Shown piece after piece: positions 33,401 through 45,553 of a DNA stretch of 64,000 bases (position 1 is its first letter; the number at the start of each line of letters is the position of its first letter). Under the pieces are notes generated by a model. The model saw only the letters and a program-made list of their open reading frames with translations. It had not been told where the DNA came from and searched no databases. A program made the translations under genes and the position numbers. Source of the stretch: Brachycybe producta (lineage: Eukaryota; Arthropoda; Diplopoda; Playtdesmida; Andrognathidae); NCBI GenBank assembly GCA_036925085.1, contig JAUPFP010000018.1:883001-947000 (forward strand). Reading direction: 5' to 3'.

Positions 33401-36400
33401 TAATTGCATTCTGGTTTAACGAATGCCTTTCTCCTTTCCTCCAACTCCTGCGACGGAATAAGGCCAGCTGGACCGGCCAGATCAGAATTGAGTCTTTTGG
33501 CCTTTAATAATAAATAATTTTTTCTTGAGATAAAAACAGTAGACGATTATATTTACTTCGTGAGAATGTTATCAATGAAGTAAATTATATTTTAGAGGAT
33601 TCATAAGGGTGTAAAGTACTACAAAAGCATATTTCATGATAATCATTTAACAATTTTTACAAGCCATGCGATAGCAGATTTTTGCAATACATTTCTTATA
33701 CACTTTCTGAACTAAATTGTCCCCCTGCCGTAGGCCTTTTGGGCTGCTTGCAGAGTAATCATTCAAATCAAACCATCATTTGTTTATGACACGAAGAAAC
33801 CAAATTTTTATGGGATTTAGACAAGTGGTTCCTAATTTTTTTTGGTCACAAAGAAATTTTTAAAGCCGCATACAGACTTGTGCCTTTTATTATGAGACAT
33901 ACCATTTCAATAAAGTTAAAATTTGTTTTAAAAAAATATTAAATTATATTAAAACATTTAATAAACAAAAATTTTTGTGACAACTTTTTTTTATTTAGAG
34001 AACTTGTTTTAAGACTATTAACTGACGAATTGTAGTTTGATATTTTAAACTATCACGTTTTATTTTAAACTAACTATAATAATGCCCACCTGCCACCAAT
34101 TAGGATCCTGTTGGTTGAGAATTTGTAAAATGTCACCCTGTTTGAACGAGAGACCAATCTCTGGACACGGTAACAAGGTGTCCACTTTAGGATCGTACGA
34201 AAACATGGCCTTGACGTAACACTAGAACAAGAACAACGGCAGTACATTTCGTTATATTCTTCTTAACAGACAGTAAATAAATGCGTTTAAGCAAAGAAAA
34301 GTGCACGAAGCAACCCAAAAACTAAGCTGAACAATTGGAAGAAATCACCAACTTAAAAACCAACCAACAACCGATTAGAAGCGCAGTTAGTCAGTTAGGA
34401 TTGTGAAAAAAAGCTGCTGCAGAAACGAACAAGAATCAAGGATTAGAATGAGACAAAAGACTAAAAGCACAACCGTTCACTGTTCACTGCAAAATCCAAT
34501 CACTGAACAGAAACAAAGATAGCAAAATTAAAATACATTGAGAAAAGTTCTCAGTTTGTACCGTGTTCTTTTTAATAAAACACTAGAAACAAACCTTCTC
34601 ATTTTCATGAGTTTTCAATGCTAGAAAATGTATTATCGAAATTTTATTCTAAAAACGAGAGTAAGACAATGAGGTCAACCCCTCAATGGTTATCCCAAAA
34701 TAAAGCTAGCATCTATCAAATTTTAACTGAAACAAAAAACTCTTCCCATTAATTTTCTTTTCATTTTTTTTTCAAAAAACAAATTTTGCCCTTTTTTCTG
34801 GAACAACGATTGGAAATTGTTCACATAACCGACACAAAACTTATGAAAGCCAAATGATTGCAAAACTAAATAAATAACCAAACAAAAATAAACAAAAGAA
34901 AGAATGAAAAGAAAACAATTTTCATATTCACCAAGAACAGCGTCAATCATATAATATGTCATATGGTTTATTAACAGCTGTTTCAGAACTATACTTATCC
35001 AGCGTTTTCAGAAGAGGAACAGCTAAAGAGCAATTGAAAGTGTTTTAGAAACTAGAATGGTAGCTGAACCACTTAATAATACTTTCATGCTGTTATACAT
35101 GTATTTCAAAATACAATAAATCTTTATAGAGAAAAATTAAAAATATCTTTTCAAACTAACATAAATATAAATAGCTTAATTTAAAAGATGCCAACAAGAA
35201 AATACCCTTATTATGATTGAACTACCCTTCTAGTTTCTAAAACACTTCCAAGTTTCTCTTAATAGTGTTTCTGAAACAGAACACTTAAGACTTCAAAACC
35301 CGCTTAATAAAGCTATTCTTTGTTTGTTAATTATCAATTAAGTCGCAAGAAAACGAAATTTAGCAATTAAATAATACAGTGTGACTAACACCAATCATTT
35401 GTCTTCACAAGAACAAAAACAGTGAATGACCACAACAATAAAACGTCAAAACACTTTCCCATGAGGCTATAAACCATACAAAGAAGAAGATAAAAAAAAA
35501 CTCAATTCCATTTCAGAAGTTATGGCACCAGCAGCAACAGAAAGACAGTTTGGCAAAGACGAAGAAATTTTTGAAGCATAAAAACACGTAGGCCACTTGA
35601 AAGGTGAATTTTTCGCTGAAAGGGACGAACAAAACTTACGGGTGTAACATGCAGGTTTTCGTTATAAGTATTGACCAGTTTCCGTAGTGTGCGTGGCGTA
35701 CTCGGTAAATTCTTTTTGCTCTTTCTCGACGACGGAAGCGGAGACTAAACAAAACAGTCACAATGATTAAAACAACGAGAGGCTCCTTCTACTAATTTTC
35801 ATATTAGTTGTCTAATCAAATAAAAACACAAAAGCGTGCAAAACGTCTAACAGACAACCACACAAACAATGAAATTCAATCATAATGTGTACAAAAAAGT
35901 ATAAAATATTAGTTTAACTTCATAAACAACAAAAACAATAAACTAGTTCTTCCCAAAGCCAGATCTGCAAACCTAGGCAATTGCCTAGAGACGCCAAACA
36001 AAATAGGGCGCTTCAAATTCCCCAAATCATAATTATTTAATTATGCAAAAATTTAACTATTATTTAATTAAACATTAGTTCAATTTTTACACAACAAAAT
36101 AATTATTTTTTTTTAGATTGAGGATGCCAATAACAAAAATCCTGCACTGCTCCTTTCCCTTTTAAAGTTTACCTGAGTCTGTGGAGTCTGATCAGTAAAA
36201 CTTGGCATGATTTTCAGCGTAATATTATCCTGAGACTTCTTTATTTGTTCTTGAAGCTGTTCCGGAGTGTAAACTTCCATTCCGTTCACCTCTTTGATGA
36301 CATCTCCAACTCGTAAAAGACCTGAAACAATCAAAATGCTTAAACAAAAAAGTCAAATAAACAAAAGTAAACATACAAACAAACAAACAATTTACCTTGT

Positions 36401-39400
36401 CTATCGATCATACCACCTCCCAAGATGCGTGCTATCACAAGCTCTCCATTTTCAATGCGGACGGTGACTCCCTATCAGTAACGTATAATGCAATTTAAAC
36501 AACTGCGCCTAGCAATTTCCTCTCAACCCGTCTTACCAAAGGTTCGTCTGGATTCTTTCTAAGGCCAACCATTCGTATTGCATCACCCGAAACGCCGTTA
36601 ACCGAAGGAACGGGCGTCGGAGGCAAAGGCGTTGGCTCGGGAGGCTCGTACGCCTTGCCTGCGACCGTATCGTGTGCATCGAGCATCGCCTATACAGAGA
36701 CAAACAATATGTTAGAATACAGCTTCAATTACAATTTCGAATCGCATACCTTTAAGTGTGGATCTCTTAAAAGCTGTGATAACTCCAAAGCCTCCTTGTT
36801 TCGACTGGTACGGCACTTCACTTCGATCTCCTTGGCTAGCTGCAAATTTCCGGTTCCAACCGGCTCACTCGAACCATTGCTACCTTCAAGTTTGTCTTGC
36901 ATCTATTAATGCAAAAACACGAGTCCTTTCAAAACTTCTCGTTCAATATTCAGCGACTAATATGTAATTACAATCACACACTAGATTTCTGAATTCTGCC
37001 ACGAAATACAACCCTACTGGAGCTCAGAATTCATTTTTATGGCTATTTTATAATGCAACATTCTTTATTTAATCACTAAGGACAAACTTATTACGCAAAC
37101 AAAATTCGTAAGTTTGCAAATTGTTTTTAGACATTGTGCCTTATATATAAATCGAAGATAACCTCCTCAAAAATGCAAGAAAATTATTCGCTTGACGCAA
37201 ATTAAAATATTACAAAAAACAACATAAATAAATGAATGAAGAGAGTATTTATAGTTACAATTATCAGAATTAATAACAAAAAATGCAAAATCGACGTTAA
37301 TTGGTTTTTAAAAAAAACCTTTTGTATAATTTGTTTCTCACTAAAAAGGTTTTGTTAAACAAATAAGTGAAATTCTGCGACTTTATTAATGCACGTATCA
37401 TTGTTCACGAAAAAGAATTTCGAACTTTTTTTATGCGTTTTGTGCATTTTACGTAAGCGTTTGGATCCTATTAATTACATAACACACAACTTTGAAGGTA
37501 ATAATTATGAGACTAGAAACAGACGCGATTGTTTCACGTTTCAGCCGACAGTAAAATTACAGACGTTTAAAAACTACTCTGGAATGTTCAACCACCAGAA
37601 TAGTGTTAAAGAAAACGAAGCAAATTGTCCGTTTTGCTCAGAAAAAAAAAAGTTTTCCGGTATTACAGTTTTCATTCCGTGTCACGAAAAGATTGAAAGA
37701 GAAAAAGTTCAAACGTAATGTTTCGCAATCTCTTGTGAAAAACGTAAAAAAAAGAACTGAAATCCGTTTCTTGAAGAGAGCCACTAAGGAGTTCCCGAAT
37801 ATAGCAAACCAATTTGCATAATTATGTTAAGCTGTTACTTCAGCGATTCATTCAAAAAGCAATAAGGAACTTAAAAACGAGGTTGCAAAACAAAAAAAAG
37901 ATATACAATATATATGAGAGAGAGAGAGAGAGATAGATAGAGAGAAATAGATAGAGAGATAGAGAGAGAGGAAAAAAGTGTAGACAATCGCGAGTTGAAT
38001 TGTTTTCAATCTGTTAAGATTTTCTGCAAATAATTAATTATTATAAAAGAATACCCACACACACATAAACGTGTGGCACAGTTCCATGAACCTAAAAACT
38101 TCCTCGCAACCAAATTTATATATTCGCAGACCACCATCAAAATAAACAAGGCCGATCAAGAGAGAGAGAGAGAGAGAGAGAGAAAAGGGTGTACGCAAGC
38201 AACAAGTTAACATGTATCACATATGACACACAACGAGCGGAACGACGGATCTTTTGCCTCGAAGCTACCTTTTCTCCTACGAATACATTAAAATCTCTCT
38301 CTCTCTCTCTCTCTCTCTTTTCTTGCAAAGTCAACGATTTTCAATGTGTTTGCTTTCTAAATATATGACAACAACAACAACAAAGTTATTAAATTTTATG
38401 ACCTCAGCATGTACATTCACACAATTAAGATTCCCTCCAACCATTTTTATCGTCATTAAGTTTATAATTTTAGGTTTATGTTTTACGGCTACGATGGTGG
38501 TACCGTCCTGACAGAATCAATTCTAAAAATGAGAGAAAGCATTTCTTTTTTTTTAAGTGTACAAGTTTATGTTCGTTACCTTTACGATGGTTTTCATGAC
38601 CGGACTATCCATGAGTCCCTTGAGGAAAATGAGATCTGTGTCCTGAATACCAGTTCGTCCGTTTAAATCGTCTATATTGTCACGAACATGCTGAAAGGCT
38701 GCTACACACAAAATGAAAATAGAAAAAAAAAAGAGAGAGAAAAAAAAAACTGACATTAAAAATCAGTGGGCATGACCACAAACATCCTTCTTTTTTTTCT
38801 TCTTCTAAATGTTACAATTCGTCGTCGTTCACTACCAGGTTCAGTTCACTGTGACCTCTCTCTCACTTTAATATACTCTCACTGGCAAAATAGCAGCCTG
38901 ACTTACTAAGAAAACTGCTAATTAATTATTAGATTGACTTATAGAGCTTTTTCTACACTCCATTTCTTTTCTCTTGCGACGAACCAAACTATATAATTTG
39001 GCACCACTGAAGAGAGTTCAGGAATTTCTTATACTTCAGTGAAAAAGCTAAACACAGAATGGGAACAATAATATCTTTCTTTGGGCAACCCAAAATAGCC
39101 TTACAAATAAAAATTTAGAATACTTACAGAAACTTCTCATTTTTCAACGTTTTTTTCTTAAGATATTTTATAAATAGCTGATTTACGAACTACTATGACA
39201 ATTGTCGCAACGTCGGTTATCAGAACCGTCCATTAACGAACCCAATTATTTTCTTCTTATTCTTATGAGAGAAAAAAATGTCCTTGCAGTTTTTTTCGTC
39301 TTCCTTTTCTGCCCTTTTTTAATGGGAGTTCGATTATATGAACTTTTGATTATCGGAAACTATGCACGTCCGACATTAGTTCCGATAATCGACGTTCTAC

Positions 39401-41359
39401 TGTATGAAACTATTATTCCGCGTTTTATGAGCTGCGTATGCTAAAAACCGTGCTAGAACGGTAGATGAATCACTCAATAGTATTTTCTTGATGATATCTT
39501 TCAAAGAAAACCTTTTAGACAAAACTAACACATGAAAAGATGTCAAACACGAAAATACCATCTTCAGTGATTGAGCTACCCCTTCTAGTTACTAAAACAC
39601 TTTTCAAGTTTCTCTTCATTTTTCTCCTAAACGACAAAATAACAAAAGTTCCATGGGGGTTTACAAATTATAAAGCAACCAGCTTCAGTATTTTACTGGG
39701 TTTTATTATTTGGATAGATCTATGGCATCCTTTTGTACAAGCATTTACTGTATACGAGGAACAGTCAAAATGTTCGTTGCATTTTGCCAGAATTCGTAGA
39801 TATTTGGATAAAAACAAGTTCCAACACCTGTTTTCAGCGTTCTCTTTCAGATAATATTGGTGTTGTCGATGTAAGATGAACAGTTCGTCTGCTATCAGTC
39901 GTGATAGATGGAGTGTCCCTTGCAAGTGGCGTCCGAATTCGAAATTCTTGGTGCCATTCGATTTTTATAGTTTGTGTAATTCATGGCGAATTTTCCAACT
40001 GACGGAACTGTTCGGCACATTTTTGACTTTGGAGACCGCGGGTGTTCCCACTCAAGGGAACTGCTTTTTGTTTCTGGTATGAAGTGATGGACCCAGGTCT
40101 CATCGGCGGTCACTAGGCCTATACGGTCCAGAAAGTCATTTCTGTTCCGATGTTTATATTGCGTTGTCTCCATAGACTTCAGTCAATTCGCCATGGATTT
40201 GTGTCTGGCTACACCTTTTCGCCCACAAAAATCGAATGACAGCAAGAATTTCGAATTTGGACGCCACTTGCCAGAGACACTCCATTTTTCACATCAACAA
40301 CACCAATATTATCTGAACGAGAACGCACAAAACAGTGTTGTCACTTGTTTTTACCTAAATATACCTATTCTGCTACGAGTTCTAGCAAAATGAAACTATT
40401 TGACTCTTCCTCGTAAATTGAAAAAAAAAAATGAAAAAACGTAACGGCGATTAGATAATCTACGGCGGAGTGATTTTCATTTACAACTTTCCAATATGAA
40501 CGAATGAAAACGAACAAATATTTAACCCTTCTTCCAAATTATTGTCAAAAAAGCAATGTTAACCAATTTCAAACTGCCGAAACCAGCACATTTTTAAAGA
40601 TAAAACACTAAACTTCATCGTTGACTCCTCTACTTTTCCCAATTACACTTTCAAATTCTTCTCTCAAAAAGTGCTTCTAAAAAGCTAAGAATAAGAAGTT
40701 CTTCGAGCAGATTACCTGGGTCAAGAAAATAATATTTGTGAAAATATTTTCTAAGATGTCAAAATGTTTGTCTTCTAAAAAAAAAAAAATCATCCCTACA
40801 AACTGTAAACTTTTTTCAAACAGGTTGTCTTTTTCACTAATGAAAATTGAAAATTCACTGGATGGCACAAACAACACACCTGTGTGTGTGTGTGACTGTG
40901 TCAAACTGATAAATATGCAAATCGTTCTCAAAATAGCACATTTACAATTCCTTTTTGTTTCGATTAGTTTCAGATAATGTTGCACCATTCACTAGTAGTC
41001 ACAGAGCGCAGTCCAAGTTTTCAATGAAACCGTTCAAAATAGAATTAAAAACCTAAATTTATAAGTGAAATGCAGAACAACAACAAAAAAAAACGTCCAT
41101 TACATAACAAACAGAACGTTCAATTTACGTAGGCCTAAATGAACACAAAAGAAAAACAAACTTTATTGAAAGTTCGAAAACAATGTTAAACGCTTAAATG
41201 CAGTTACTTCTGTTTCGATCATGGCCCTCGTTTCTCCGTGTAAATATTTTGGAAAGTTGTTTACAAATAACAACAACAAAATAACCCACCTGAATACGAA
41301 GAAATGAGAACCTTGAATTGATCCTGTTTTTCTTCCGTCAGATCTTTTCTGATTGATCT
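30453..41359 (-). CDS. MPP2/PALS2: MPP2/PALS2-type membrane-associated guanylate kinase
   Basis: This is a scaffold of cell junctions and polarity complexes. Exons in order: 41359-41290 (likely), 38701-38580, 36902-36750, 36689-36537, 36471-36396, 36321-36173, 35744-35640, 34221-34090, 33501-33387, 33310-33245, 33165-33004, 32923-32721, 32634-32506, 30829-30761, 30629-30453. From 38701 on they give about 600 residues. Domains: L27 pair ([25 protein letters not shown]), [11 protein letters not shown] linker, PDZ ([27 protein letters not shown]), SH3 ([19 protein letters not shown]), basic hook (AKKKKKQMY), guanylate-kinase-like domain ([19 protein letters not shown] to the terminal QWVPVSWVY). 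The vertebrate MPP2/MPP6 branch fits best (HDTVA, VRMVG-like [16 protein letters not shown]). Exon 35744-35640 adds 35 residues between PDZ and SH3. The GK-like fold of this family is not an active kinase. Confidence 0.92.
34960..35310. mobile_element. Element A copy 11 (nearly complete)
   Basis: In a MAGUK intron, it begins GGTTTATTAACAGCTGTTTC, has GTGTTTTAGAAACTAGAATG on the left and CCTTCTAGTTTCTAAAACAC on the right, with the central ATATCTTTTCAAACTAACAT region. Confidence 0.85.
37915..38318. repeat. GA and TC microsatellites in MAGUK intron
   Basis: Purine GA/GATA tracts at 37915-37970 and 38159-38182 are followed by a pyrimidine TC tract at 38294-38318. The last two are complementary and about 110 bases apart, so they can pair in single-stranded transcript. 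They lie between the two L27 exons. Confidence 0.9.
39160..39680. mobile_element. Element A copy 12 with nested pogo-like MITE
   Basis: The left end CTTAAGATATTTTATAAATAG and the resumed signature (GCTAGAACGGTAGATGAATC, GATATCTTTCAAAGAAAAC, CCCTTCTAGTTACTAAAACA) are separated by an unrelated inverted-repeat insertion at about 39196-39402. Confidence 0.7.
39196..39402. mobile_element. pogo/Tigger-like MITE
   Basis: The left end carries TGTCGCAACGTCGGTTATCA. The right end, read in complement, starts CAGTAGAACGTCGATTATCG. Both resemble CAGTNGAACCTCNATTATCC-type pogo termini and are flanked by TA. It has no transposase. Confidence 0.5.
39757..40413 (-). mobile_element. Mariner transposase fragment between long inverted arms
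   Basis: Arms of about 190 bp (39757-39950 and 40225-40413) are inverted copies of each other, sharing AGATAATATTGGTGTTGT and GGCGTCCGAATTCGAAATTC. Between them the minus strand encodes a mariner catalytic-core segment, [15 protein letters not shown] then [13 protein letters not shown], with the first catalytic aspartate (D in ADETW). The fragment is truncated on both sides; no complete transposase remains. Confidence 0.75.
41290..41359 (-). other. MPP2/PALS2: Upstream coding exon of the MAGUK gene
   Basis: The frame ends at TATTCAG/GTGGGTT and joins in phase 1 to the L27 exon at 38701, giving [16 protein letters not shown], then [12 protein letters not shown]. The acceptor is ambiguous: AG at 41359 in phase 0, or the AG eleven bases further in, in phase 2. 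Confidence 0.6.
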
Positions 41360-41499
41360 CTTTTAATAAAAGCTTTCATTGTTTTCCAATTACAATGGTC
41401 ACATTAACTGAATGAATAGACAGCCACCCAATTTTTAAACACAAATTGAAGTTCTGAAACGTGAAAGTACGTTTTTTTTAAAAAAAAAAACCACTAAAC

Positions 41500-41690
41500 T
41501 TAAGATGGTTTGTGAATAGCTGATTTTCAACCTCCGATTATTTTCTGTCTTTCAGAAGAGAAAAATTGGGAGAAACTAGAAAGAGTGTTTTAGAAAGTAG
41601 CAGTGTAGCTCCATCACTTACGAGGATATTTTCGTGTTTTGACACACATCTTTCAAACAAAACAAGCTTTTTTTGTTACTTTGAAAATAT
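41500..41690. mobile_element. Element A copy 13 (left half)
   Basis: It starts CTTAAGATGGTTTGTGAATA and continues through AGTGTTTTAGAAAGTAGCAG. The right half is absent. A GATAGT/ACTATC-rich segment follows. Confidence 0.75.
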
Positions 41691-41791
41691 CTCTTAAGAC
41701 TCGTTTTCAAGGCGATAGTACTTTCGTGAGAGTAACTGTCATAAAAGTTGTGATAGTTCACTCTCTCAAAATAGCAACTGCCTACATGTGT

Positions 41792-42140
41792 GGTGGCGCT
41801 AATCAAGCGCCAAATTGAACAAACGCCAATCTGAACTAACGCCAAACTGAATAAAAGCCAAAATGTGATAAACACACTGTTAGGTTACGTTAGGTTTGGT
41901 TTGGTTAGCATGTTCTGTTTGTAAATCTGCACAGTCTGACGACTATAAAAGCTCACAATATTTGGACCATCAGAATTTACAAAAAACCTGAATAACCGCC
42001 AAACTTAATAAACGCCAAATGGAACAAACGCCAAACTGAATAAGCGCCAAATGGAACAAACGCCAAAAATTTGGCGGTTACTCAGTTTGGCGTTTGTTCC
42101 ATTTGGCGCTTATTCAGTTTGGCGCTTATTCAGTCGCCCC
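41792..42140. mobile_element. CGCCAAA foldback element with 8-bp target duplication
   Basis: Each arm consists of repeats of GAATAAACGCCAAA/ATGGAACAAACGCCAAA on the left and the inverse TTTGGCGTTTGTTCCAT on the right. Perfect direct repeats ACATGTGT at 41784-41791 and 42141-42148 flank it. The centre has GTTAGGTTACGTTAGG words like those in the 18.4-kb foldback. There is no coding capacity. Confidence 0.88.
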
Positions 42141-42148
42141 ACATGTGT

Positions 42149-42500
42149 TGAAGTAACGTGATAGTTGTCTGTCATGACAGTATGACATCTACTTCAGACA
42201 GATATCATTGAGTCAACAACAGTGTTGCCTCTTTCTCCCTCCAGAAGCCAAATTTCCCTACAAAGTGAATATTTCCCAACAAGTGGTCACTCAACAACTA
42301 TTACTATTGCGACAATTTTGTACGCACGGTGATAGTAATCATGATAGTTACTAGCACTGTCGCAATAATACTATCAACTATCTAGTCAAACGAGATAAGT
42401 GTGATAGTGACTATCTTCGCAACATTGTCATAGTGACTATCATGTGGTCTTCACGATGATAGTTGCTGCTGTCATGAAAGCCACTATTGAGGAAACGATC
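42149..42500. repeat. GATAGT/ACTATC inverted-word region
   Basis: The hexamer GATAGT and its complement ACTATC recur many times in both orientations. Together with 41690-41783 this forms a self-complementary tract that the CGCCAAA foldback interrupts. It is probably the body of an older inverted-repeat element. Confidence 0.5.
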
Positions 42501-42699
42501 ATCGTGAAAACGAGGCTTTTAGTGTCAGGTCCAGTCAGGATATAACGATGAACGAGATGAACATCGTGGGTACCACTAAAACCTAAAACAAAATGCATAT
42601 AGAATTCGAGGAAAACAAAAAAACCTTTGGGGGTGAACACTCTACTAACATGGGTGCAAAACAACCTAATAATTTTTTTTTTAAATCACATGAAATTTT

Positions 42700-42800
42700 T
42701 TTTTTTGCATTCTGGGGGGGGGGGGGGGTGGCTGTGCACCCCAGACTCCCCCCCCCCCCCCCCCAAGCAACAAACTTAATTTAACGTAAACCCACCTAAT
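42700..42800. repeat. G-run/C-run hairpin with a shared tail
   Basis: A run of about 16 G and a run of about 16 C lie head-to-head around GTGGCTGTGCACCCC. The adjacent ACTTAATTTAACGTAAACCC tail also occurs inside the 262-bp element at 50400-50661. Confidence 0.5.
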
Positions 42801-43683
42801 CATCGATACAAAAAAAGTACAGTGTTCACTGTTCATCCAATTCTATAAGCATTCTGTTTCGGGTTTTAGAATTACACCCAATGTTCATCCTTCTAATCAG
42901 TGCCTTACTTTTATAATGTCCGTTAAGCTTTGTTAAAGCTTAACTTTCTTTGCGTTTATACACGTTCATTAAACGTAAGCCCAAATTCAAAAAGAAAATT
43001 AGGCACTTCAACACCCACTCCCTTAGCAAGATTTCCCCATACATAATAAATAAAAGCCAAATACTACCCAATTAAACTGGGCAATGTTCTATTTTAAAAA
43101 CCTTAATTTATCGGGTTCAAACTGCCAAATTTTCTTCTTGAATTTGATCCTTATATTTTAGAGAAAAAAAAAATATTGAAGTTCGCCCCTCTTTAATAAA
43201 ATGGCCACTTCACTAGTTATGTTTTTTTTTTTACTAATCTCTGAGCTAAACGACACTTTTCATCGAAACGCCAAACCCCTTTGTCCCATAATATTTTGGA
43301 ATGAAAATCTTATTTTAAAAAAGCAGTTTCCTTTGTAAAGTTTATAACAAATTGTAAATTCGATTCAAAACTTTTAGAAAATACATTGTCTACCTTTTAA
43401 AAAAAAGAGGGGAGAAAACCGGTTTGAAAAAAAAAAAAGATGTATTGTTTACTGAAAAACAGTTCCACAATAAACACCCCTCTAAAAAAAACGAAAACTT
43501 CAAACTCGCAAGTTCGTAACACTCAACATTTTTAACTAAATTCAACCAGTTTTATCAAGTGAAATTCAGCGTTTTCTATGCAATTAATTCTATAAAATGA
43601 AACATCTGTTATCAACTCAGCTAAAATTCTACAGGAAACACAAGACACACGAATGCCGAGGACAAGAGAGACTGGCTGGCTAC

Positions 43684-43799
43684 TCACTGCCTTCCTTGCT
43701 GCTGAAATCGAGCTTCTCCATGCTTTTTAAGAGTCGTCTCTGTTCCCCACCACCTTCTCCTTCATCGGTGGCTGAATATTTACTGCCACAGAAAACCAT
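43684..43799 (-). CDS. MPP2/PALS2: Putative first coding exon of the MAGUK gene
   Basis: On the minus strand an ATG preceded by an in-frame TGA opens the frame MVFCGSKYSATDEGEGGGE, then QRRLLKSMEKLDFSSKEG, ending at a strong donor (GGCA/GTGAGTAG at 43688) or an overlapping weaker one (AGTGA/GTAGCC, 43684). Only the weaker donor joins in frame to the inner acceptor of the 41290 exon. A missing small exon is the alternative. Confidence 0.4.
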
Positions 43800-45553
43800 C
43801 TCTCAAATAATGTTATTTCTATCTTAATTATGCTGCTGCCCCTCTTCTTCTTCTTCCTCCTTCTGACTAGATAAATCTCTTTCTAGTTTGTAATTTCGAT
43901 CAGAATCCCGCACTTGTTTCTTACGAAATAGAAGCAAAAATAAATTAGAAATGCAAATAAAAGTCACACCAGCGTCACAGAAAACACACAAATCAAGCGA
44001 AATTGGGCGAAAATCATCCAGTGGAGAAGAAAAAAAAAATTGTAGATTCTCTTCCCCCCAATTCCTCTCATGAAATCAGCTGTCGAGCATCGATTACAAC
44101 AAGTTCAACGACTGCATTTCATAAAGCCCACCAAGAAGAAAAAAATAATCAATAAACCACTCTTTTCGTTCGTTCGTTTTTTTTTCGTAACAGAACGATG
44201 TTGAGTTTTTTTTATTCCTTGGAGGCCGCAGAGAATCCTAAAAATAAACCTGGATGGTCAAGTCAGTCAGTCAGAGTGCTAAACATTTCTCCTGAGTCCT
44301 CCTCATTCTTCGTTGTCAAAATCACAGTCAGAAGTAGGAGGAGAAGGAGGACTCTCTAAAATCCGACTATTGGAAAGGAAACCCTTTTATCCGAAATCTA
44401 CAAAGCGAAGAAGAAGTAACAAAATGACACTCATCCATCCGTGGAAGACGTTGAAAAAGAAAGAAAACAGCAACAGTCGGTAATAATTAAGTTTTGTTTC
44501 CTCTCTTATAAAATACAATGCTGACAAGAGTACGGTTCAGCTTCAGTGGACGTCAAATGGAACAACTCCTTGGAAGAAAAAAGATAAAAACTTCCTAACA
44601 CACTTCGACCCTTAACACACTTGAACGAGACAAAGAACGGCCACCTAACCGCAGTTGTTAAGACTTCAGTACGACAGACGAAACACACGACTTCAAATAC
44701 AAATAAACAAAAGACCGAAATGTTTGTCTTCAGTTTTAGGTGAAAGAATTTCAAAGTTTCATCAAAATTCTAAGTACTTCCCTCTCCGTTCCCGTAGTTA
44801 AACTGATTCGACGACAGTGAGTCATTCGGGTGAGTTGAGGTTAAGAGGAAAATAAAAAAAATAAGGTAAGAAAAAGGGTGGTTTTTCAGATGAGATTTTT
44901 AGGGATTGAATGGCGGGGGTCTCAATTTTAAGCATAGAAATGAAGAAAGAAAAAGGGAGAACGGCGGCGGATCAGTTTGCACCCACAGGTGGATGGATCC
45001 CCCCCTTCCACTGACGACTTCCAGGCTCCAAAATAGGGAAGACGACGAACAGCAATTAAAAACGTTTGTTTCTGCTTTTTTTCTTATCCAAAAGTAAGGG
45101 AAATTTAGTTTTTTTTTTTTGTTCACCTGTAATTCATCCTCGTGTAATTATGTAATCTTAACTAGAAATTTAAAGCCTCATTCGTTCAGATTGCACATTT
45201 TGATGACATTATAATTATTGTTAGCAAAACTCGTTTTAATTTATATATCAGAATTACTCCAGCGTGCATAAATAAACATAAGCTCGATTTCTAGCCACCT
45301 TTTTTCTGTGTTCCGTCTTTTAGATGCAAAATTCCAAGAGGTTTTTACTTTAAACGCTTCTAATTTGAATTACGCTAATTTGCATGACCCGTGTTAAAAG
45401 TCATTGACCTCAAAAAGGTCCATTTCGATAGCCATCTTTTGGTTTCTTCAGAAACATCTTTCAGCTTTAAGAAAAATTGTGTGTTATTTCATAATATCTT
45501 CTTCAGATAAAACGAAATTTTCTTGACGTTTCAAAGTTGCAGTTTAGTCGCTG

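Noticed and set aside
44899..45126. Proline- and serine-rich frames on both strands
   Set aside because: Both strands are open over a purine/pyrimidine-skewed stretch; no conserved motif and no partner exon. It may be MAGUK 5' leader or promoter sequence.
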